From Phymatolithon calcareum (Eukaryota > Rhodophyta > Florideophyceae > Hapalidiales): a DNA stretch of 64,000 nucleotides. Position 1 is the first letter of the stretch. Each line of letters begins with the position of its first letter. The stretch lies in NCBI GenBank assembly GCA_977006965.1, contig OZ345372.1, positions 1,922,001 to 1,986,000 on the forward strand, given 5' to 3'. Positions 43,114 to 54,834 of this stretch are shown in pieces. Position numbers and translations under genes: made by a program. A model generated the notes under the pieces. It saw only the letters and a program-made list of their open reading frames with translations. It searched no databases and was not told where the DNA came from.

Positions 43114-45332
43114 TTACATGGACTGAAGAGACTGCTGAATTTTCTTCGCTGTATACGATTTGAGGGTGTGGTCCTTCTTGAGAGAATCAAATTTGACGCA
43201 AACTGATTGCGCGGATACATCATCCATCCAGGGAACTCTCTTCGCCGTCCTTCCACGCGTTACAGTTTTTACGGACGGATAGTATTTGGCCTTGTACGGG
43301 AATTGCTGATGAACTCCCGAGGCTTCATACCACCGCAACGTCAAATCAGTTACTTGCCCAGAACTATTTTTGTGGGCTTTCCGCACCTCCCCAATCCAGA
43401 ACACGGAGCAGTCTGGTTGGGCATCGGAGCTCGCCGCGGTGCGTACCGCCACCATATCTCCCCTGGAATAGGAGTGATCGAGACCGTCAGGGAGATGATC
43501 GCTGTGGATGGCATTGTCGTCTTCATTATCGGATAGTGGGACAGGTGGAGATTCGCAGGCCAGAAAGTGCCCATTGCACTCAATGATACTTGACAGGGGC
43601 CAATGAAAGTGCTCTTCGCGGGCGCCGAACACGCGGTCTCGCATCTCGTAAAGTTCATACATTATAGATGTGTTTCCGATACGAGTGGATGATGTTTCCA
43701 AACGGGAGTTGACGCTCTCCTTATGTGGTGGAGTCTCAATAATGTTGGGGGGTGTCCCGGCGAGATCCGGTACGAACCTCAGGAAAGGAATGCCATTGTC
43801 AAATGGCTCCCAGTCGTCTACGGCATTCAGCTTGGCAGAACAGGCAGTCCGAAAATGCTCGATCTCGTTTCTGGGCTCACCGGCTCCTCGGTAGAGTTTG
43901 AAGTAGCGCAAATCAGTCCAGGAATTATGTTGGAACAGCGCACAGCTGTTAAGGAAGAGGTCTCGAATGTTGGCGACCTGCCGAATTTCGGTAACAACAG
44001 GCCTCGGAGTGTACGAAGTAGCAATCTCCTCTGCCAGTTGCGGAATTTTGAGTGCTTCCGTGGTTCGCAATCGAAGAGAGGTACGTGAAAACATCTGATC
44101 AACGTCTTCATGGGTGTGCCCAAGTGGAAGGAATGAAACGTGAATCTCAAGGAATACACCCATGGCTATGAGAAGTTCAAAATAGCCGAAAACAAACCGG
44201 TTCTTGTTTTCACGAGTGCAATTGTCCATTTGCACATAGAAGACAGGGGTAGGGGCTCCGAGCGAGACTTCACTGTGGTGAACCGGTGCAGAATCTCAAT
44301 TGTGTGGTTGGAATCGCTTTTGTACTCTTGTGTCATCAAGTATACGTAGATGTTCGGTATTTGAAGATGCTCCTTGACGGCTACGAGACGGACCTTCATA
44401 GATTCCCCGCGCATGTCTTTGGTGTTGTAGACGAAGTGCGGGATACCGTATGCACTTTGATCAACACCATCGATAATGATAGAACAGAACTTAGAAGGCT
44501 GTCGCGAGGCAGAGTTTCTCTTGACAGCATACTCCTCACGCTCTCGACTGACGAAAGCAATGTGCTTTGATTTTGCTTCCATGATCTTCTTGGCACGTGC
44601 CTCGTTTAGCCCAGCGGCAGAAAGCCTTGACCGATACCTCTCGCAGTCATCGCACTTTGTAAATCGATGATGCTTGCGCACCTTAACAGTCGATGCCAGC
44701 TCCTTCCAAACCCGATGAAAGTACGAGGAAGATACGGGAGGAAAGATTGAACCCGATGCCCTGTCCTTCAGATACGCGTTCTTGTACTCATTGTACAACT
44801 CCTTCTTGCGATGGTAAGGCAGGTGTACTTCGGAACTATCGGGCATTACCCCGCCAATAGTTTCGGATAAACGGCGAAGGAAAACGGCAACTTCAAACTT
44901 TCTGGAGTCGGCTGGTACTTCCCTTGGGGTGTACGTTTGAGCCGAAGGAGCACGAGAAGCCGGTGACTCTTTGACGGACGCAATGAGACTATTCGAAAAT
45001 GATAGAGCTTTGATTAGAAAGGAGTAACATACACGGTGACTGCTGAAAACAAACGTGCCATCCGGTTGCATCATAGCCTGCAGAGAGTTTTTCCGCTCAA
45101 CTCGGGACATGAGGAGAAACCTGCGCCGCTGAACGATTGTGTAAATCTTGTCAGCCACATCTGAGCATTTGAGACACTTGCAGCATAACCAAGGTTCTGA
45201 AAACGGGTTGCAGTCTGAGTTAGCTTCTGCGAGTCGACGTTTCGCAAGACATGACATAACGGGTGTCGAAGACGACGAGGATGGAGCGAGAGGGACATCG
45301 ACTGGTCGCGAGGTAGCGGACTGGGGAGCCAT
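43114..45332 (-). pseudogene. DUF7869-like, transposase-like protein with one frameshift
   Basis: Two overlapping minus-strand frames form one protein of about 750 residues: 45332-44166 (388 codons, ATG at 45330-45332) and 44235-43114 (373 codons). The frame changes by one base in a C run near 44245. The first part has a Cys-rich segment (CCKCLKCSDVADKI), a CDDCERYRS motif and the acidic core text SIIIDGVDQSAYGIPHF. The second begins with QMDNCTRENKNRFVFGYFELL and GHTHEDVDQMFSR. These are hallmarks of a large family found in fungi, algae and animals (I recall it as DUF7869). The spaced acidic residues (DGVD, MDN, HED) suggest an RNase-H-fold, transposase-like enzyme; that is inference. A single-base change means a sequencing or assembly error is possible. 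No terminal inverted repeats were found. Confidence 0.65.
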
Positions 45333-47279
45333 ATTAGGAGTGTGAGCAAGATGCGGAAAAAGATTTAGTCATGGAAAGGACGTGCTGGGTCCTGTAGAAG
45401 ACCAAGTGAACTTGGAAGTTTGCAGGATTGTTATGTCCGAGTGAGCTAGGCCCATGGCGGGGAAGAGTGCCTTACGAGATCTCATTAATTATACGGTTGA
45501 GCACAAACAGCAGGGTAGGAGGAGGAGCTCTCCGTAGAAACTGTGTGTGTAAGTCGTCATCCCGATAAAGTGAACGCGGAGGGTGCTTTAGCTCGTATCA
45601 AATTGAGTGTTTTGCATGTGAATGCGTGCCTCAGCTGGGAGTAAACGACATTAATTAAGCGGCACGTGTCCACTGGCTGTTGATCATTTGACAAAAGAGA
45701 TTTAATTGTCATAGCTTAGGTCTGAGGACATAAAAGATGGAATTAATTCGGAAAGGAGCTTCACCGCTCAAACGTCAATGTTTGATACTTTACAAAAAAG
45801 TGTGCTCCAAACGTTAGGACGTTGAGAAAGTCAGTGCTGGTAGCTCCACAAGGGCATATCTATGCTAGAGCGACAGAGTAATTGTAGACAGTAAGTTAAC
45901 GAGGCGTAGCGTGGCAGATCTGCTCCCTTCTCAAAATACGTTTGAAAACAATCATAAGACGGGTTTGTAAGCCTGATAAAAATTAGATGTATGCTTGATT
46001 ACTCTAGCAAAGCGGAAGGCTGGCCGCGGATATCTATGCATGCCTGACACTACTGCACGATGATGGTGCAGTAGTGTCAGGTATATGTTACGTAGACGTC
46101 TCTCCCAGGGCCCGTGAGGAGCTCTTTTTGAGTGGCACTGAGAACGTGTGGATTGATCAATTCATTGCGCAGCACTGATAAGCTGGAAAATCATATTGTA
46201 CAAGGACGGAACACTTTTAGTCGCACATTAAAAATTGCCTTGTTGTCGGACGTAGGGAGAACGATCTACAGTTCCCGACACTCTACATGTACTTTTCTCC
46301 TTCCCTTAGTGACTCTAATCCAAGAGATCAATCACCAGGGTGATCTGTCGGTAATGGATAAGCTGACCTCTTCTTGGGTGATCGCAATGATTTCTGAGTG
46401 GAAGATGAGAGAAAATTGCTCCTCAGGGATTGGCCCATTGACACCGCGAGACTGTTCTACTCACTAGGTTTTCTACAGAATCGATTACGATCAGACCGTG
46501 CAAGATTGCGACCAGAACACTAGCGGTTGTGCGGGAAATTTCGATGACCCCCGAGGTGCTCCGCGTTATCCTGCAGGTATATTTGGAGGGATAAGACGGA
46601 GAGCGTAGTCCTGGCAGAAATGAACATTTAGTAAGTAGAACGAGATTGATTCTTACCTAATTATCGCGTTGAGCGGTATTGTTTGACATAAAATAAGCTG
46701 CAGGCCAAGTTCCACTTTCTTGCACAGCAGAATCTTTGTTCAAATGGAAACACCTCAAAAACTATCCAAAGGCCAAGAAAGTTGTAGCTAAGTAGGGCCC
46801 CCGTAATAACTGCAGTACAACATCAACTATTCTCTCTATGGCGGAACTTTCGGCTGCTGGTTCTTTGTCATGGTCCGTACAATTCAGAATCGCGGCATGG
46901 ACTGTAATATCCATAAATATGTACAAGCGTACGAAGCTTGCATATTTAGCTCCACAAAGACGTACTTTCTCCCCTTCACGGGACTTTCGACGTTAATACG
47001 ATCACAGGAAGAAAAGGAACATGCTGTTCTGTGATAAGTCAGAAGAACGAATCTGAGGCCCATTCGACATTTTTCAACCTCTGCAGTAGTAGTAATTGCA
47101 AAACGAGATGCTAGCGTCCTAATGTTTTCATCCATTGGCAGTCAAGTAAAGCAGATATTGAGACCACTCAGGCATCAAAGCATACTCTCGACCATGGAAG
47201 CGGCGCGGTCCATCATTAAACAGCGCCACTCAACGAAACCAAGGAGTATACAGTCTCTATCCCCAGAACTCTGGAGATG
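45333..47279. other. intergenic with a perfect 16-bp hairpin (46043-46081)
   Basis: No gene is supported. CCTGACACTACTGCAC (46043-46058) and its exact complement (46066-46081) enclose a 7-base loop. The phrase TAGCTCCACAAGGG near 45841 recurs near 61308 behind a LINE-like 3' end, so a small LINE remnant may lie at 45780-45860. Confidence 0.5.
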
Positions 47280-47600
47280 AAGTCATTCTAAATCAGCTTT
47301 CCGCAGGATTCTGCTGCTTGGTAGCACCGTTGCACTGGAATGACGATGCGGTGGACTATGACCACATATGCAAGGCCTGCCCGTTCCGAACCGAAGAGAC
47401 TGTTGATCACTTAATGCTTCGATGCAATGGGCGTTCTTTATCAAGACGACAAACTGTTAGTAGAGTAAGCCCTAAAACGGTAGAGGAACTGTGTACCGAA
47501 AGACCGCTTGATGTACTCAAATTCATGAAGAATGAGGGGTTGTTTGACAATCCCAGGCGTTAACTTTAGTTATCGTTTTCTGGAATAAAGAAAGAAAGAG
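47280..47600 (+). mobile_element. 3' end of a non-LTR retrotransposon (5'-truncated LINE)
   Basis: A frame open from about 47280 to the TAA at 47561-47563 encodes a typical LINE C-terminus: CKACPFRTEETVDHLMLRC (a CxxC...H...C zinc motif), then VEELCTERPLDVLKFMKN. It is followed closely by an A/G-rich tail (GGAATAAAGAAAGAAAGAG). No reverse transcriptase is attached, so this is a 5'-truncated copy. It may be from the same family as the LINE at 62-64 kb. Confidence 0.65.
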
Positions 47601-49099
47601 ACCACCCAGCTACAGGTCTTGAAATAATGCACTTTTGCGCCCTTGTGGTGAGCAAAGTCACCCACGGCAACGTTTTGTCCGAACTATCTGGTGATCCGCC
47701 GGTTCGCCGGATAGGTCCAACGACATATGTAAGTGCTGTACGTTTTGAAGGCTGTGTATATCATTGTACAGTCCAATGCCCCAATCAATGCGATGTCCTA
47801 TCATACATCTATATTTCGGGAGTACGCTTTCAGAGCTCGACAATAGCTGTACCATACTCTCAAGAACCAGGGACCTAAGCGTGTGCTTCGCGACTCGGCC
47901 ATAGATAGAGGCATGCTCTCCATGTTGTAATCTATTTCAAAATTATGCATTTATAGTGCACAGTATGTTGCTATTCCTCCGCACGCAATCCATCACCGTG
48001 TCTCCTCCAGCGACGTGGTAACGGTGCACTTGTGATTTGGCGTATGGTACTACTGTAGCAGTTTTTCACTAAGAAACATAAAGGGCAGTTGCTTCCAGCT
48101 CAGGTTAGCCTTTTGTATATTGTGCGAGAGACAACGTAAATGCTTCCTTTCTTCCCTAGTTCTACCTCTCTTTATTGCCATTGCGGAGCTTGGGAGTACA
48201 TGTGATGAATTTTCAGATTCACATGGAAAGTTAAGGTATTGCATGTGGGGTTCTACGCATCCCCCGTCTACGCATCCATTGCTGGACCATTTGTACCGTT
48301 ATATGCGACTTTTGCTAACAAGACGCGCCACGGTGCCTTTTTTAACTCTATTGGCCTGAGTGAGAAGTCTACGTTTCAGTTTCCAGTGCCCACGTCTAGA
48401 AGTTACTGTATCGTTCCGTGAGCCCCATTCTGTGTCTTCACATACTATACAATATATTGATATAACTAGCATCACGTTGGCTACACTAACAGACCGTAAG
48501 AATGCGTGGTATATATTTGCCAGTCATACCTGCACTCCACATTAACTCTAATGGCAAAATCGCCAAAGTCCCACGTTATGGTCTTACGGTATCGGATGAC
48601 TTCCTTCTAGACATAAATATATATGTTTTCAATTCACTTACATAACTTTGCTCACTCTGCGCTTCAACACCCCAGCCCTTGCTCTCATTCCGACTTTTCC
48701 TGATTATTCAAAGATTCCTCCTGAAATTCTGCGCTCGATTTTCCTTCTGACTTAACGTATCCCCTACTCACATATTTCTTCCCGCCATCTCTCCTCCGCT
48801 CTTCGCGCTCAACACCTGTATGGAGTGCATGGCGATAGAGTGCCCGTGATTTTCGCGCGAATCTACCCGCGTGAATCTAGCTGCTGTCAAAGATTCCCGC
48901 GAAATACCTCACCCTGCAAGGAGAGGCATATACCAGTAGCCATGGACTGGATTGGTACAAAAGGCAACCATTCCTTTGAAGCTGAGAACCTGTCAGTCTG
49001 CGTAGATCGACAAAATCATCAGCACTCATCGGTACATTCCAAGTGCGGTACTAACAAAGCTCTGATCTCCGAAAAACGGATCTCCCAGCACCACCAAAA
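47601..49099. other. intergenic, no supported gene
   Basis: Short motif-free frames only. A plus frame ending at 49103 overlaps the start of the ParB-like gene in another phase and is probably a shadow. Pyrimidine-rich DNA at 48650-48820 could be promoter or leader sequence for it. Confidence 0.35.
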
Positions 49100-49603
49100 A
49101 TGATCAATACAGGGCTCACAAAAGTCCCAGTCGAAAACTTCCGCAAGCTCGTCGAAAGCACTCGAACAATACAAGTGGATCCCGCGGCGTGCATCTCTTT
49201 CAACAAGGTCAGGAATATTTCTCTGTCCGGCGTTAATCGATTGATGCGTATCTTTCAGGGACAAGAGATTCCTGGAGCTAGCACAACCGGCGTTTCTAGT
49301 ACTGGTTCCTTTCCCGCAGTTATTGAGCTGACAGGTCCGTTCGATGGCGAGCCTCGCAAGTACCTCACCGATGAGCTCCATATGTCCGAGAAGGATGCAA
49401 CAATTGAACTCACTCGATTTGAAAAATGGTACGGCATTGTAGATGGAGGTCATCGGCACATGGCACTCAAAACGCTTGGCGAGCGTCACCCAGACAAGTG
49501 GAGTGGATTTTCGTGGACGGTTCTTCTCCTCAACCATGGTTCTATCTCAGAGTTGCGCGCATACGCAAGGAACTGCAACGAAAAACAGTCAGCGGACTTT
49601 TAG
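49100..49603 (+). pseudogene. ParB/Srx-like N-terminal segment of a DNA methyltransferase gene
   Basis: ATG at 49100; 167 codons to an in-frame TAG (49601-49603). The text KWYGIVDGGHRHMALKTLGE matches the ParB/sulfiredoxin-fold signature (vDGhHR..A...Lg), and TKVPVENFRKLV is like the opening strand of such domains. In bacteria and phages this domain often precedes a DNA modification methylase. After the TAG the same frame continues (YDTMSSLQEDIRLATK), so the stop splits a single coding sequence. Confidence 0.6.
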
Positions 49604-49990
49604 ATTCACTGTAATCTCTACGATACAATGAGTTCACTCCAAGAAGACATTCGACTGGCTACCAAGGACAATAATGGAAAAAAGGAACCAATTACTCATC
49701 TTGCGCGATTTGCAACTGGTGGAAACAACACGCAGTCCGTTCACACAGTTAAAACGCTTATTCGTATCGCACAGGATATATCTCCGGAGGTTCTCCTCCA
49801 CCTCGGGAGAGTCCTTCACGCGGAATATCCGCAGGCCGCAATGAGAAACCATCCGCCAGGGACGCAACCAGAATCCGTTGACTGCCGCGTCTTTAGCAAA
49901 ATTATGTCGGCGAACACATTCAAGCACTCAAGGGTGTTTATGAAGGCCCGAGGTTCGAAAGTACAAGAGACACAGATCGCCACGTTATAA
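49604..49990 (+). pseudogene. linker segment of the ParB-methyltransferase gene
   Basis: Same frame as the ParB-like segment. It is open from behind the TAG (49601) to a TAA (49988-49990); the first internal ATG is at 49628. It encodes an alpha-helical, basic sequence (EPITHLARFATGGNN, then ISPEVLLHLGRVLHAEYP). No family was recognised on its own. Its coherence with the flanking frames is the main evidence that it is coding. Confidence 0.5.
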
Positions 49991-51338
49991 AGATGCAATC
50001 CATTTGCTCAACAGAACAATTTTAAAAGCATCACTTCAACTATCATTGATGATCTCTATCGCGGCGCTGTTAATGCCGTTTCGGAATTGGAAAAATTCAC
50101 CGCTTTCCTCGACGGTCAAGCGTACCCCCTGTCTCTGGCCACTCTGCGTGACAACATGCTTCATAGTACCATACTTGACTCTCAAATGTCTCTCAATGCG
50201 AACAAAAACGCAACGCTGTTTAATCCTCTGTTCGAGGCTTTCCAGAAAGCGTTTCCGCATCTTGCAGACCAGAAACTTGCTAAAATTCAGAACCCGGCCC
50301 TTTTGAACGCTCAAGCTGATCGTACGCATTCTTTGCTATCCCATGACATTATCAGTGATCCGATCGAGATCTCTGGACCCGACGAGAATAATGCAATTCC
50401 CAGGGAAGATTCCCGTGCCGTCGGGGAATCCTGCAGCACACAGGAGGAGATTTTTGTCCATCCCGTGCGTAAAGCGGGAGAGTTTCGACATCAACCTAAC
50501 CATGGCACCAATGCGGCAGACGGCGACGGCAATTCCAGGCCGAGTGACATTTACAACCCTCAGGTAAGCTTGAAGACCCTGAGGGATATGAATATCATCC
50601 CCTATAATATGTCGTGGTCAACATACTCCACAGAGCAAGTCGATTCTGAAACTGTCGGACTCTTCGACCTCATTCTCACAGAGCCACCTACCGATATTTC
50701 GGACGAAGACTTGGCAGTCTTCACTGCCTTTTCCAAGCGCATCCTCGTTTCCGGGGGATTTCTTTTTGTCATTATCCCTTGGGCATGGTCAAATGCGTGG
50801 ATTGCAGCGCTGCGCAATCTCGACTTCCGCATTATGCCATACCCGTTCGTCATTCTACAGGATTCATCCAAACTGCAACGGAATCGGACAAAATCATTTC
50901 CACAGGAAGCCACTTCTCTCGCCTTGGTCGCTGTCGCGCCTGGTAAGCACCCGCAGGATTTCAAAGTGGACCTTAGCTCGGCGTTCATTCACCTCCCGTG
51001 CTCTCATAAGCGCAAGTTTGCAGTTATTGATAACTGTCCGCCTCCGCCCTCGCGTCTGGTAAAGCCTGGAACGAAGCGCCCTGTCGTCAAAGGGGAGAGA
51101 TCGCCTATGCTTCTTGCAGAACTGGTGCAAACGTTCTCACCGGTGTCCGGGTCCATCCTAGATCCGTTCGCAGGGGCGATGAGCCTCACGTCCGCCGCGG
51201 CAAATGACTGGTCGAGGTTGTACATTCATCGAACATGACACAGATGTTTTCCAATGCGCGGTGCGTCGGTTAATGCTCTTCGCGGAGGCGAAGATGACTC
51301 ATGAAGAGGCTATGGCGCGCAATATCTCTGAAGCTTAG
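49991..51338 (+). pseudogene. N4/N6-type DNA methyltransferase, permuted order, altered catalytic motif
   Basis: It continues in the frame of the preceding segments behind the TAA. After a helical region, LFDLILTEPPTDISDED occupies the place of catalytic motif IV, but reads EPPT instead of D/N/SPPY/F. Downstream, SILDPFAGAMSLTSAAA is motif I (DPF.G). A one-base shift near 51205 moves the next conserved piece, GRGCTFIEHDTDVFQCAVRRL, into another frame, which ends at TAG (51336-51338). The order IV then I is that of class-beta N4-cytosine/N6-adenine methylases. EPP in place of DPP is known from catalytically dead METTL14 (EPPL), so the ancestor may already have been inactive. The source is probably phage- or bacterium-like; that is inference. 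Confidence 0.65.
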
Positions 51339-51350
51339 TCCGCTAGACAA

Positions 51351-51833
51351 ATGTTTGCTGACTATCAATCTTTGCTTTCCGCGGACGGCATGACTTCCTC
51401 GGAATCCTTGGCGGCTAACGCTTGCACCGATACTGAGACTGAGGAAGAAGAGGATGACGACTCGGGAGATTTTCGACTGCGGAAAATGTCAAGCACAAAC
51501 GCAGATCTTCATGTCAATGCAAGGGCTGAGCCGACTGCTTCTTTTCCGTCAAGCTCTCTCCCACCAGTCATTTCGACTTCGCTTCCCCTACACGTTGACC
51601 TAGAAGATGAGTACATCAATGGCAAAAAGCAGAAGCTACCTCACTCTTGCCGCATACGTGGTTGTCTTCGAAGAAAAAAGGGAGAGTTTAACACAGCAAC
51701 GGGACATAGCTGTGCATCATGCAGCTCTCCAGCTCACTTGTTGTGCTGCATGAGAGTGCTCGGCTTGGTAGTTCAGAGCGAGAATGAGATACTGTACTGT
51801 TCTGTTTGCTTCGAAGCGCGGTCTACAAGCTAG
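51351..51833 (+). CDS. PHD-like zinc finger protein or C-terminal domain of the methyltransferase
   Basis: In the same frame as the shifted methyltransferase tail, immediately behind its TAG, with its own ATG at 51351. An acidic stretch (TETEEEEDDDSGDF) leads to a C4HC3-type finger: CRIRGC, then CASCSSPAHLLCC, then LYCSVC. PHD fingers read histone tails. Joined to the upstream domains it would make a chromatin-reading DNA methylase. Read alone it is a 160-residue protein. Confidence 0.5.
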   Translation: MFADYQSLLSADGMTSSESLAANACTDTETEEEEDDDSGDFRLRKMSSTNADLHVNARAEPTASFPSSSLPPVISTSLPLHVDLEDEYINGKKQKLPHSCRIRGCLRRKKGEFNTATGHSCASCSSPAHLLCCMRVLGLVVQSENEILYCSVCFEARSTS

Positions 51834-54344
51834 ACCAAAGTATCAATCTTTCAATTAATTACTTTCTCGGTCTGCTTCGACACGTGGGTTTACAATCTAA
51901 TTCTATCGCTTCTTAAGTTCTCCATCACGTCATCTTCACTTTTACCGTTACGGTGGTGTATTATCAACTCGATTGCCCGATTTTCATGTCAGCCAAAGGC
52001 GGGGAATTAGATTGACTGAAGTACAGAAATTTTTTCGGCTTCATTTATGAATTCCATCTCCACATGGTATCGCTTGGCCTCCTCTAGCCCGGATTAGTGC
52101 GAACAACCTCAACGACGCTAATAAAAACCACTTTCATGGTAATTACAAGATGAATATAATGTATGTTTTTCTATCGAGAAGTAGCGAAGCTTTATTTCCC
52201 AGTCAAAGGTGCGGCGTTTACACTCCCGAGTCCTCGACTTGAAACTTGTTGGAGCAGACAGTTCTAGAAAAAAGATCCGTAGGTTGTGCGTGACGTTGAC
52301 GAACTGGAGATTTGTAGTTTCACTTCTATTATTGAGTGAAACGCGTTGAATAGAATCAAACATCTAGCAAGTAGACGACTTTGACTTGCTTCGTAAGATT
52401 TTGGATATTGAGTATGTACGGTCTGACCCATAGATTGTAAATTGATAGTTGTTAGGGACGTGGCCAATAATGTAAAAGTAAACAAGTCTGTCCCTTATTC
52501 ACATGTGTTTCCGTTCATTACGATGAAAGTCCATTACTAGAGAAATACTAGGCGTATTTCTTATCCGGAGAGATGTCCAGAAACGTGAAGTACAAAACGT
52601 GACTGCGATCTTCATACCCTAGCCTAATAGTTTGTTCGTCCAATTTTGGAAGTGAGATCTCCCCAACAGGGCGTTTAAGTAGTGTCAGCCCTCCGCGTAT
52701 GTACCCCACAGTCCTAGCTCCCGATGCATTTGCGTGAAGCCACCAGAGCAAATGGTTCGTGTGAGCGTAGCAAATTCAAAGTGAAGCTCATTCCTAAAAG
52801 AAGAATAGTGGTGGGAGCGAGCAAAGTAAAATTGGATAGCGATCAGAGCTGTCGTCTAGATCTTTACCTGATTGTAAGCAACCTGTCCATCCTTCACGTA
52901 CAGGTCCGTGCTGCAAGTCAATGAAGACGCCAAGAGGGACGTAAATGCTATCTTACTTCCAGCGCACGATTGTATGTAGTATGTCATAATTCATCGAGGA
53001 AGCTTCGGTAGCCCTCATCGTTACTGCAAGGTACCATGCTCTGGGATGCAGTACACGAGTAGTCCGGGAGGGGCCAGTGGTCCCGAAGGGAAATCTCAGA
53101 AACTTATTGGAAGACGATGGAAGAATGATCCGGGAGAAAATCGGGTGAGGTGGGTACTGCAGCGATGAATATCTCAGACTTGATTTGATCAGAAACAAAT
53201 CATTGAACTATGTTCCAGTGAGTTGTCCTCTTTCTGAGTTTTGTGCGAGTTGTAAAAAAATGAAAATGCTTTTCCATATGTCCTATTTTACAAATTCTAA
53301 GCACGGGTTGCCCTCGGTTACATACCACTGGTGCAGTGCTCGAAAGTACTTATTGGACCAGAGATTCCAGTGGATCTTCAACCCCTCTACTTTTGCCATA
53401 TTTTGAAGGGGAATCTTTTCCCACCATCGATCTTATCACCTACAGCCTATTCCGTCTGACACTCCTTATGCACGGACGCGCAGGCAGTCGTCCTTCAGTA
53501 CTAAACTGATAGAAAAGGAAAAATAAATTTATGTTTTCTTTCCCCAAACGAAAATACTTTCTCCGAATTTATTTCACATTGTTGAATGTGAGAAGTCGAA
53601 GGCGGATTGTTCGACTGGTATGAGTAGAATATTATGATTATGTTTTTAGGTGCCTCGTGTTGCAACCGGAGATATAAGGTGAGTAGGCTCCTGTGGCAGG
53701 AAACGAACGACGAATGATCAAATGGTGACAATTAATCTCGCACCTGCCGAGCAGCAGACAACTGCTCAAGCCGGGGACCTGACAGGGCATAAGAATGCGA
53801 AAGCAGATTGGGCGACGAGGGAGAGAAAAGGGGCCTCTGGGGGAGAGGGAAGTAAAGCTCTTTTTATTGAGGAAGGTCACATCCTGAGTCTGTGGTACGT
53901 TCTGCGCGAGCTCGGTGCCTCGCGAGAGCGTCTGCGATTGCCACTGGCTTCTCGGAGGACAGGCTCCTCCGCCGTGACGCTTGGCCTTTAACACACATTA
54001 CTTTTTCTGAACCAACTGTAATGTATTTAGCAAACGTATTTGTTGAATACACTTTTGTAACATCAAATTCGGAAGCCGTTTTCTACCTCTTAATGTAATC
54101 CGGTTCTCAATATTTTTGCATTTTCTGGCCCCCCTACTCTGCACGAGACCATTCGTAAATTTTTAGGGGCCAATACCGATAAAATTTTTTCCATACGCAA
54201 ACCAAAATACTAAGCGCATTTTCGAGGAGATTGTGTTTACTACTCATTCCTAGCCAAGCGTACTATCATAACTCACTCTAGCCAAAACTAGTACTCATCC
54301 GTTTGTCAAAGTAATCTATAGGACAGAATAGTTTATTGTGCGCA
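51834..54344. other. 2.5-kb intergenic region, no supported gene
   Basis: Frames are short and motif-free. The plus frame 53722-53991 is open but low in coding character. AT-rich on average. Confidence 0.4.
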
Positions 54345-54834
54345 CTACTCTCTGCGCTTTAGATCCTCGTCACAAGTAGCATCTCCATCATCGCAGGCGG
54401 TAAGGTCGATGATAATGGACTGAGCCGCTTTGTCGATGTGTTTTCGTTTTGCCTCGACGACGTTGTGCATGTTGGGTCTCCCGCAGGTTTGCGAAAAATG
54501 ACCAGTATTTCCGCACGAGGAGCAGTGACGGGCCCTCATTTCGGACGGCAAGTAGGGATTCTTGCTCTTGCGGCCCGGTCTAGCCACAAGGTTAAACGAC
54601 ACCAAATCATCCCGCACTTGCTGGTCTCCAGTGACTGCAACACGCGTGGTACTGGCCCCATGCTTCTTGGCCCACGTTTTCAACATCCAGACGTTCCCGA
54701 ATTAGTGCTCGTTCCACCGGTCCAACTATAGCGATGGTGCACAAAGCACCTAAAAGCGCACAAAAGTAAGTCGACCACTTGTTGCGTTTCGCCACGAGGT
54801 GGGCCTTGTCCATCGACGTGTTGTGGGAGATCAC
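54345..54834 (-). mobile_element. C-terminal zinc-knuckle fragment, MULE-transposase-like
   Basis: A minus-strand frame (54686-54345) contains a basic GRKSKNPYLPSEMRARH stretch followed by CSSCGNTGHFSQTC, a CX2CX4HX4C knuckle. This order (GRP/GRK...R..C..C...GH...TC) is typical of the ends of Mutator-like transposases, but also of some gag proteins. Related coding continues in another frame toward 54834. No catalytic part was found, so it is a fragment. Confidence 0.45.

Noticed and set aside
25090-51338. A non-standard genetic code, suggested by isolated in-frame TAG, TAA and TGA codons in several otherwise open frames
   Set aside because: Intact conserved genes end naturally with all three codons (NFU1 and EFTUD2 with TAG, ATP synthase d with TAA, ALG6 and the RING ligase with TGA) and contain none internally. 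The stops occur in loci that also carry frameshifts, so decay explains them.
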